Under the pieces are notes generated by a model. The model was not told where the DNA came from, searched no databases, and worked only from the letters and a program-made list of their open reading frames with translations. Of a stretch of 64,000 nucleotides of DNA, positions 59,602-64,000 are shown one piece after another. Position 1 is the stretch's first letter, and each line of letters opens with the position of its first letter. The stretch is from UBA668 sp041394605 (GTDB lineage Bacteria > Actinomycetota > Acidimicrobiia > Acidimicrobiales > Ilumatobacteraceae), in the NCBI GenBank assembly GCA_041394605.1, contig JAWKHX010000005.1, positions 372,001 to 436,000 on the forward strand, given 5' to 3'. A program made the translations under genes and the position numbers.

Positions 59602-60380
59602 GGGGCGGTGAACCCGTACGACGCGAGGATCGCCTGGCCCTGGGCACCGAGCACGAAGTCGATGAACCCCTGGGCGCCCTCCGGGTTGGTGGCTTCCCTG
59701 GTGACGGCGACCGGGTACTCGGCCACGACGTTGATGTCGGCGGGGATCTCCACGCCGGCGGCCGCGTCACCCGCGGCCTTGACGTCCGTGAGGTAGACGA
59801 TGCCGGCGTCGGCCTCGCCGAGGGTCACCTTGGTGACCACGGCCTTCACGTTCTCCTCCAGCGACTTCGGCGTCACGGTGATCCCTGCGTTCTCGAAGAT
59901 CTGGGTGGCGTACTTCCCGCACGGTACTTCCGGCGCGCATTGCACATAGACCAGGTCGGGGTCGGCGAGATCGGCAACGCCGGTGATGCCCTTCGGGTTG
60001 CCGGGCTGGACGATGATCGCCGCCGAGTTGTGGGCGAACACCACGGGCGCCGTGGCGTTGTTGCCGGCGTCGGTGAGCTTGGCCATGTTGCTGAGGTCGG
60101 CAGAGGCGAAGAGGTCGGCAGGTGCACCTTCCCCGATCTGGGTGACCAGCTCCGATGAGGCGGCGAAGTTGAGCGTCACCGTGGTGTCCGGGTTGGCGGC
60201 CATGAAGGCATCGGCGAGGTCGGTGAAGGCGGCGGTCAACGATGCTGCGGCGAAGACGGTGATGTCGCCGGACGGTGTGCCCGTGGCGTCGGTGCGGGAA
60301 TCGGAGCCGCAGGCTGTCGTGGCCGCGACCAGACCGATCGCGCCGAGGAGGAGGAACACGGACCGGGCACGGGAGCGCAT
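59598..60380 (-). CDS. modA: Molybdate ABC transporter substrate-binding lipoprotein
   Basis: 260 residues. Lipoprotein signal with Cys at TTACGSDS. ModA signature blocks: ITVFAAASLTAAFTDLADAF, LNFAASSELVTQIGEGAPAD, FASADLSNMAKL, GEADAGIVYLTDV. Ser in AAASL and AASSEL, and the later Ala/Val/Tyr positions, bind the oxyanion. Molybdate or tungstate cannot be told apart. A palindrome overlaps its leaderless promoter. Confidence 0.94.
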   Translation of the reverse strand: MRSRARSVFLLLGAIGLVAATTACGSDSRTDATGTPSGDITVFAAASLTAAFTDLADAFMAANPDTTVTLNFAASSELVTQIGEGAPADLFASADLSNMAKLTDAGNNATAPVVFAHNSAAIIVQPGNPKGITGVADLADPDLVYVQCAPEVPCGKYATQIFENAGITVTPKSLEENVKAVVTKVTLGEADAGIVYLTDVKAAGDAAAGVEIPADINVVAEYPVAVTREATNPEGAQGFIDFVLGAQGQAILASYGFTAP

Positions 60381-60386
60381 GCCCGC

Positions 60387-60408
60387 ACAATAGTCAGGCG
60401 TTGACTAT
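60387..60408 (-). promoter_or_regulatory. modABC promoter with overlapping operator palindrome
   Basis: TATTGT on the minus strand (60392-60387) lies 6 bases before the modA ATG, a leaderless -10. It is overlapped by the perfect 7-5-7 palindrome ATAGTCAGGCGTTGACTAT (60390-60408). A dimeric repressor bound there would block the polymerase. It does not resemble the ModE site. Confidence 0.6.
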
Positions 60409-60484
60409 GCGTGCCGCTCATTCGGGTCGAAATGAGTAGTGGGTTACTCATGGCGAGCAGACGCCTGGGGTGTCTGATACCTGC

Positions 60485-61117
60485 ATGGGAATCTTCAGCA
60501 AGATCAAGGAAAGCGTTGCCGGCACGGACGCCGGCAGCATCCAGAACGCCCGCATCGGCCGTGGCGTCATCATGGGGGCGCAGGTCACGGGCAACTCGAT
60601 CACGACGGGAGGGATCGAGCAGCACGTGTGCCTGTTCCAGGTGGAGGTGGCGCTGGACGACACCCCGCCGTACCAGGCCACCTGCCGCCAGCGCTTGCCG
60701 GTCTGGCAGCTCAGCCAGATCCAGCCGGGCCAGACGATGGTGGCCGTCCGGGTGGACGCCGCCGACCCCAGCCGGGTGGCCATCGACTGGGAGACCCCGC
60801 CCCCGTCGGTGCGCATGGCGCAGGGGGCCGGCAACGGCTCGGCGGCGGAGATCCTCGCCACCGGCCTGCCGTGCCGGGTGATCATCCAGCAGTTCCAGCC
60901 GCTGAACATGACGAACCCGGCCGGCGTGCCGATGTTCGCGTTCGCCCTCACGGTGATGCCCGCGGGTGGTCAGCCCTACATGATCCAGGTCGGCAACCCG
61001 GTGCCCAACGAGGCGATGCCCTTCCTGTTCCCCGGCTCCCAGCTGCCCGCCAAGGTGGCGGCCAACGAGCCGAACGGGGTGGTCATCGACTGGGCCGCCG
61101 CGGCCCGGGGCGAGTAG
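60485..61117 (+). CDS. Hypothetical protein
   Basis: 210 residues from ATG 60485; GTG 60470 would add 5. It opens GIFSKIKESVAGTDAGSIQN, then mainly beta-strand sequence (VCLFQVEVALDDTPPYQATC, GQTMVAVRVDAADPSRVAI, CRVIIQQFQPLNMTNP, FAFALTVMPAGGQPYMIQVG). No signal peptide or membrane helix. No family recognised. Divergent from modA, 104 bases apart; the two may share the palindrome region only by position. Confidence 0.75.
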   Translation: MGIFSKIKESVAGTDAGSIQNARIGRGVIMGAQVTGNSITTGGIEQHVCLFQVEVALDDTPPYQATCRQRLPVWQLSQIQPGQTMVAVRVDAADPSRVAIDWETPPPSVRMAQGAGNGSAAEILATGLPCRVIIQQFQPLNMTNPAGVPMFAFALTVMPAGGQPYMIQVGNPVPNEAMPFLFPGSQLPAKVAANEPNGVVIDWAAAARGE

Positions 61118-61130
61118 CGGCGTCCGGCGA

Positions 61131-61826
61131 TCAGGAGGAGAACGTCACGCCGCAGATCACCTGCGGCGCGACCGGCACCGGCCCGGTGACCTGCACGGCG
61201 ACGAGGGACTCCACCGGGCCCTCGACGAAGTGGACGACGGCGTTGTCCAGGGGGAGGGCGCCGTCCACCAGGCCGGTGCCGGTGATCGCCGACCACCGCG
61301 CCGCGGTGCGTGCCGGGTCGGCCGACTGCACCGTGACGCCGCGGATGCCGTCCACCACGCTGGTGCGCACGGCCTGCTGCCAGTCCTTCCCGGCCGGGAA
61401 CCACGGGCCGTTGGGGTCCTCGCCGCCGGGCTGGAAGTCGATCTCCAGGAACGAGCCGCCGGTGTCGCCAGGGTGCAACTGCATGATCCGGTAGCCGTGG
61501 TCGTCGTGCTCGAACGCCACCCGCACACCGAGTTCGTCCACCCGGGCGCGCACCGGCGGGTGGTCGTCGGTGTGGCAGATCACCATGTAGCCGCCATCGC
61601 CGCCGAGGCGCTGCAGTTGGCGCCCGCCGGCCGTGCCCTCGCGGACCGGCGAGACCACCTCGATGAACTGTGTCCCGATCGGCAGCACCGCGTTCTGCAG
61701 CCCGAACGTGGCCACGGCCGGGTCGTTGAACGCCACCTCCAGGCCGAGCACGCGGTGCAGGTCGGCCAGCACGGCATCCAGGTCGTGGGCCACCAGGGCC
61801 ACCTGGCGGAGACGGATCCAGCTCAT
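61131..61826 (-). CDS. VOC-type glyoxalase-like protein, two-module
   Basis: 231 residues. IRLRQVALVAHDLDAVLADL, HRVLGLEVAF, GTQFIEVVSPV and YRIMQLHPGDTGGSFLEID are VOC strands with His/Glu at metal-type positions (ALVAHD, QFIEV, SFLEID). A second, more degenerate module follows (GIRGVTVQSADPARTAARW). GAGG precedes ATG 61826. Convergent with the hypothetical gene (13 bases) and probably first gene of no operon. Confidence 0.87.
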   Translation of the reverse strand: MSWIRLRQVALVAHDLDAVLADLHRVLGLEVAFNDPAVATFGLQNAVLPIGTQFIEVVSPVREGTAGGRQLQRLGGDGGYMVICHTDDHPPVRARVDELGVRVAFEHDDHGYRIMQLHPGDTGGSFLEIDFQPGGEDPNGPWFPAGKDWQQAVRTSVVDGIRGVTVQSADPARTAARWSAITGTGLVDGALPLDNAVVHFVEGPVESLVAVQVTGPVPVAPQVICGVTFSS

Positions 61827-61860
61827 CGGAACCTCGCTTCTGGTCGGGGTGCGGGCCGGT

Positions 61861-62634
61861 TCACGTGAACCGGGGTGGGCGCTTCTCGACGAAGGCCCGG
61901 AAGGCCTCCGCAGTGTGCTCGCTGCGGGCGACGCGCAGGTGCCGTTCGGCCTCGTAGTCCACGAAGTCGCGCAGGCCCATCCGCTCGGCCATCACATAGT
62001 GCTGCTTCAGGCCGAGCAGGGCGGTGGGCGACTTGGCCAACAGCGCGGCCAGCACGTCCTCCACGTCGGCGTGGAACGTGTCGTCCGGGAAGACCCTGGC
62101 GACGAGGCCGATCTGCAGGGCCTCGGCGGCGTCGATCCGCCGCGGCAGGAACGACAGGTCCCGCGCCCGGGCGGCGCCGACCAGGCGGGGCAGCGACCAG
62201 GGGATGGCCATGTCGCCCGCCACGGCCACATCCAGGAACGCGGTGTTCATCTTCGCCCCAGCGGTCATCAGCCGCAGGTCGCAGGCGAGGGCCCACCCCA
62301 TGCCGGCGCCGGCGCACGCGCCGTTCACCGCAGCCACGGTGACGGCGGGGATCTCGTGGAGCAGGGTGGTGACCTGGAAGTCCGGCGACGTCAGCCGCTC
62401 GTCGGCCTCGCCGGACGTGAAGTGGTTGAGATCGGCACCCGGGCAGAACGACGTGCCGGCACCGGTGAGCACCAGCACCCGCAGGCTCTGGTCGGTGGCG
62501 GCCAGTTCCAGTGCTTCCCTGGCTTCGCGCACCATCCGGTTGGTCATCCCGTTGCGTTGCTCGGGGCGGTTCAGGGTCAGGCGCGCCAACCCACCGTCGA
62601 CCTCGTAGCGCAGGGTCTCGAACCGGGTGGTCAC
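61861..62634 (-). CDS. Enoyl-CoA hydratase/isomerase (crotonase) family protein
   Basis: 257 residues from GTG 62634. LTLNRPEQRNGMTNRMVREA, GAGTSFCPGADLNHF (first oxyanion-hole peptide), AAVNGACAGAGMGWALACDL (second) and the trimer helix AFVEKRPPRF at the end. Position 2 of the classic Glu pair seems to be replaced (AFLDVAVAGDM), so isomerase or another crotonase reaction is as likely as hydration. Starts 7 bases after the DinB-like gene on the same strand. Confidence 0.92.
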   Translation of the reverse strand: MTTRFETLRYEVDGGLARLTLNRPEQRNGMTNRMVREAREALELAATDQSLRVLVLTGAGTSFCPGADLNHFTSGEADERLTSPDFQVTTLLHEIPAVTVAAVNGACAGAGMGWALACDLRLMTAGAKMNTAFLDVAVAGDMAIPWSLPRLVGAARARDLSFLPRRIDAAEALQIGLVARVFPDDTFHADVEDVLAALLAKSPTALLGLKQHYVMAERMGLRDFVDYEAERHLRVARSEHTAEAFRAFVEKRPPRFT

Positions 62635-62641
62635 GGCCGGC

Positions 62642-63448
62642 TCACACGATGTTCAGCACGTCGAGGACGGAGGCCGCGTAGGCCTGGTCGCCGCTGACGG
62701 TGCAGCAGCCACGCCAGTCGCAGCGCTTCGTGCCCCAGCTGACGAAGTCGTGGGCGCTGGACTCGACGGTGGCGGTCACGGCGCCGGCGATGCCGTCCGT
62801 GATGGTGATCAGCCCGTCGGCGCCCGCCGGGCCCACGGTCCACTCGCCGCCGCCGGGGCCGGTGAGGCGCAGGCCCAGCGGCTGGGTGACCGCTGTGGCG
62901 AGTTCGTCCTTCTGCATCTGCGGCATGCCCCACAGCATCCACAGGATGCCCGGGCGCACCTCCTCGTCGGTGGCGTCCGGGAGCGTCACGTCCAGCGGGG
63001 CGTCGGGCCCGAGCAGGTCGATGCGCAGGTGGCAGTAGTGGTCGAAGGCGAAGGCGTTGGCCAGCTGGTGCAGGGGGTAGGAGCCGAGGTCGGCGATGGG
63101 GGCGACGGTGGACGCCATCGGCTCCTGCTGCAACGCATCCAGCGCGCCGAACCAGGCGTCGGCGTAGCGGTCGTACTCGGCCAGCACGTCGGCCGCGGCC
63201 CAGTCCTTGCGGGGCGCGACCAGCGCGTCCATGGCCTGCTCGGCCGTCATCGCCGGCATCGGCTCGGCGGGCGGCGGGGTGGGGTCCACCATCTCCTTCT
63301 GGTTGGAGGTGACGTGGGCGAAGACGTCCTTCACGCTCCAGCCGGCGCACGCGCTGGGCTTGTCCCAGTCCGCGTCCGTGAGCTGATCGCGCACGGTGCG
63401 CATGTGGTCGTGGATGATGCGGACGGCGGCGACGGCTTCGGCGGTCAT
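62642..63448 (-). CDS. Maleylpyruvate isomerase-family (DinB-like) protein
   Basis: 268 residues. ACAGWSVKDVFAHVTSNQKE carries the first metal-type His; FAFDHYCHLRIDLLGP the further His positions. The C-terminal 90 residues are a beta-rich SCP2-like domain (LRLTGPGGGEWTVGPAG, TATVESSAHDFVSWGTKRCD). TAAGGT 7 bases before the ATG gives a leaderless start. Probably co-transcribed with the crotonase gene. Confidence 0.87.
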   Translation of the reverse strand: MTAEAVAAVRIIHDHMRTVRDQLTDADWDKPSACAGWSVKDVFAHVTSNQKEMVDPTPPPAEPMPAMTAEQAMDALVAPRKDWAAADVLAEYDRYADAWFGALDALQQEPMASTVAPIADLGSYPLHQLANAFAFDHYCHLRIDLLGPDAPLDVTLPDATDEEVRPGILWMLWGMPQMQKDELATAVTQPLGLRLTGPGGGEWTVGPAGADGLITITDGIAGAVTATVESSAHDFVSWGTKRCDWRGCCTVSGDQAYAASVLDVLNIV

Positions 63449-63455
63449 GCGCCGG

Positions 63456-63461
63456 ACCTTA
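63456..63461 (-). promoter_or_regulatory. Leaderless promoter -10 (DinB-like gene)
   Basis: TAAGGT on the minus strand, 7 bases, ATG 63448. Confidence 0.5.
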
Positions 63462-63504
63462 GTAACTGGAGTGGGTGCCGAGTTTCAGCGGAGCGACGCA
63501 ATGC

Positions 63505-64000
63505 TCACGTGGCGAGCTTGGCGAGCGGGATGCGCAGGGTCACCACCGCACCGGCCACTGCATCGGCCACCGCGCCGACCGCTTCGCCGGCCGCAGCACC
63601 GGCCGGCCCTGGTGCGTTGGCCGCCGTCACCGAGCCGCCGTGCGCCAGCGCGATCGCCCGCACGATGGCCAGGCCGATGCCGGCCTCGCCCCGCCGGTCG
63701 CCGCGCTGGTAGCGGTCGAACACGCGGGGCAGGATCGCCGGGTCGAAACCGCTCCCGTTGTCGCGCACCTCGATGACACCGTCGCCGTGGTCGCTGCGGG
63801 TCTGCAACTCCACCCGGGTCGCCCGCCGGCTGGCGTTGCGGACCACGTTCTCCACGGCCTGCCGCAGCAGCGCCATGTCGGCCTGCACCACCACGGGGTC
63901 GCCGAGCGCCGCCACGATCTCCACGTCGTCCACCCTCACGGCCGCGGCCACCTCCTCGGCCAGGAGGTCCAGGCGCAGCGGCGCCATCCGCGGCATCATC
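63505..64000 (-). CDS. Sensor histidine kinase, ATPase domain, 5' end outside window
   Basis: The visible 164 residues are the HATPase domain: N-box RQAVENVVRNASRRA, G1 VRDNGSGFDP, F RVFDRYQRGDRR, G2 GEAGIGLAIVRAIALAHGG. A 30-residue Ala/Gly insert (NAPGPAGAAAGEAVGA) sits before the last strand TLRIPLAKLAT. The dimerisation domain, His box and sensor lie beyond the right edge. Confidence 0.9.
   Translation of the reverse strand, partial: MMPRMAPLRLDLLAEEVAAAVRVDDVEIVAALGDPVVVQADMALLRQAVENVVRNASRRATRVELQTRSDHGDGVIEVRDNGSGFDPAILPRVFDRYQRGDRRGEAGIGLAIVRAIALAHGGSVTAANAPGPAGAAAGEAVGAVADAVAGAVVTLRIPLAKLAT

Noticed and set aside
60387..60408. ModE site at the mod promoter
   Set aside because: The palindrome lacks the TATATA-type halves of ModE operators, and no ModE gene is nearby.
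1..64000. CRISPR array, rRNA, insertion sequence or phage module
   Set aside because: No regularly spaced direct repeats, no rRNA sequence, no transposase or integrase motif and no phage structural gene were seen.

Overview
The window is about 70% GC, densely packed and coded on both strands. Markers of actinobacterial physiology recur: a mycoredoxin-like CPFC glutaredoxin, three DinB/mycothiol-type proteins, an F420/PPOX-type oxidoreductase, a C-terminal scrap of a deazaflavin-dependent nitroreductase, a Ser/Thr kinase with an outside sensor domain, and many leaderless promoters (TAnnnT 6-7 bases before ATG or GTG). A high-GC actinobacterium is near certain. A member of Acidimicrobiia is my guess from gene content, not proven. 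Layout: 1-1670, end of a DUF2817 peptidase-like gene and a class V aminotransferase/desulfurase. 1705-14319, the most striking block: two paralogous Asp/Ser/Tyr-rich proteins around a DUF2510 membrane protein, a membrane-anchored GrpE-like protein, two overlapping dynamin-like GTPases, a C39-like peptidase with DxDxDG calcium-type repeats, an Hsp70 ATPase fused to a PQQ-like propeller, an ECF sigma factor and a Ser/Thr kinase. Two copies of one promoter-like sequence (GGAACTT-N14-GCATCGG) sit in front of two of these units. I read it as a stress-responsive chaperone and membrane-remodelling island, comparable to the mycobacterial Ini genes. 14336-24435: acyl-CoA dehydrogenase, DUF2202 protein with a damaged lipoprotein signal, mycoredoxin, K+ channel, polytopic membrane protein, EAL c-di-GMP phosphodiesterase, bfd-bfr under a likely iron box, zinc ribbon, GH3 glycosidase. 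24719-30459: a decayed stretch with a frameshifted collagen/C1q-like gene meeting a 5'-truncated multicopper oxidase head to head, an intact nitronate monooxygenase, a ParD gene with only the first codons of parE, a DUF433/DUF5615 toxin-antitoxin pair with a frameshifted toxin, and tRNA-Arg(ACG). 30510-43912: DinB protein, LysM-transglycosylase, a two-gene operon ending in a 2152-residue two-membrane-span protein, and a two-component system with a Met-rich sensor loop next to a small secreted Met/His-rich protein and TTCAC-type direct repeats. 44015-53694: metabolic and detoxification genes (ACT protein, metallo-beta-lactamase fold, glutathione peroxidase, nitroreductase, SDR, VOC, AraC, sulfatase). 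53916-56479: a compact RHS protein ending in a JAMM metallopeptidase-like toxin domain with an overlapping putative immunity gene. 56717-64000: PPOX oxidoreductase, a modABC molybdate operon with its own PadR gene and a palindrome over its promoter, VOC, crotonase, DinB, and the end of a histidine kinase.
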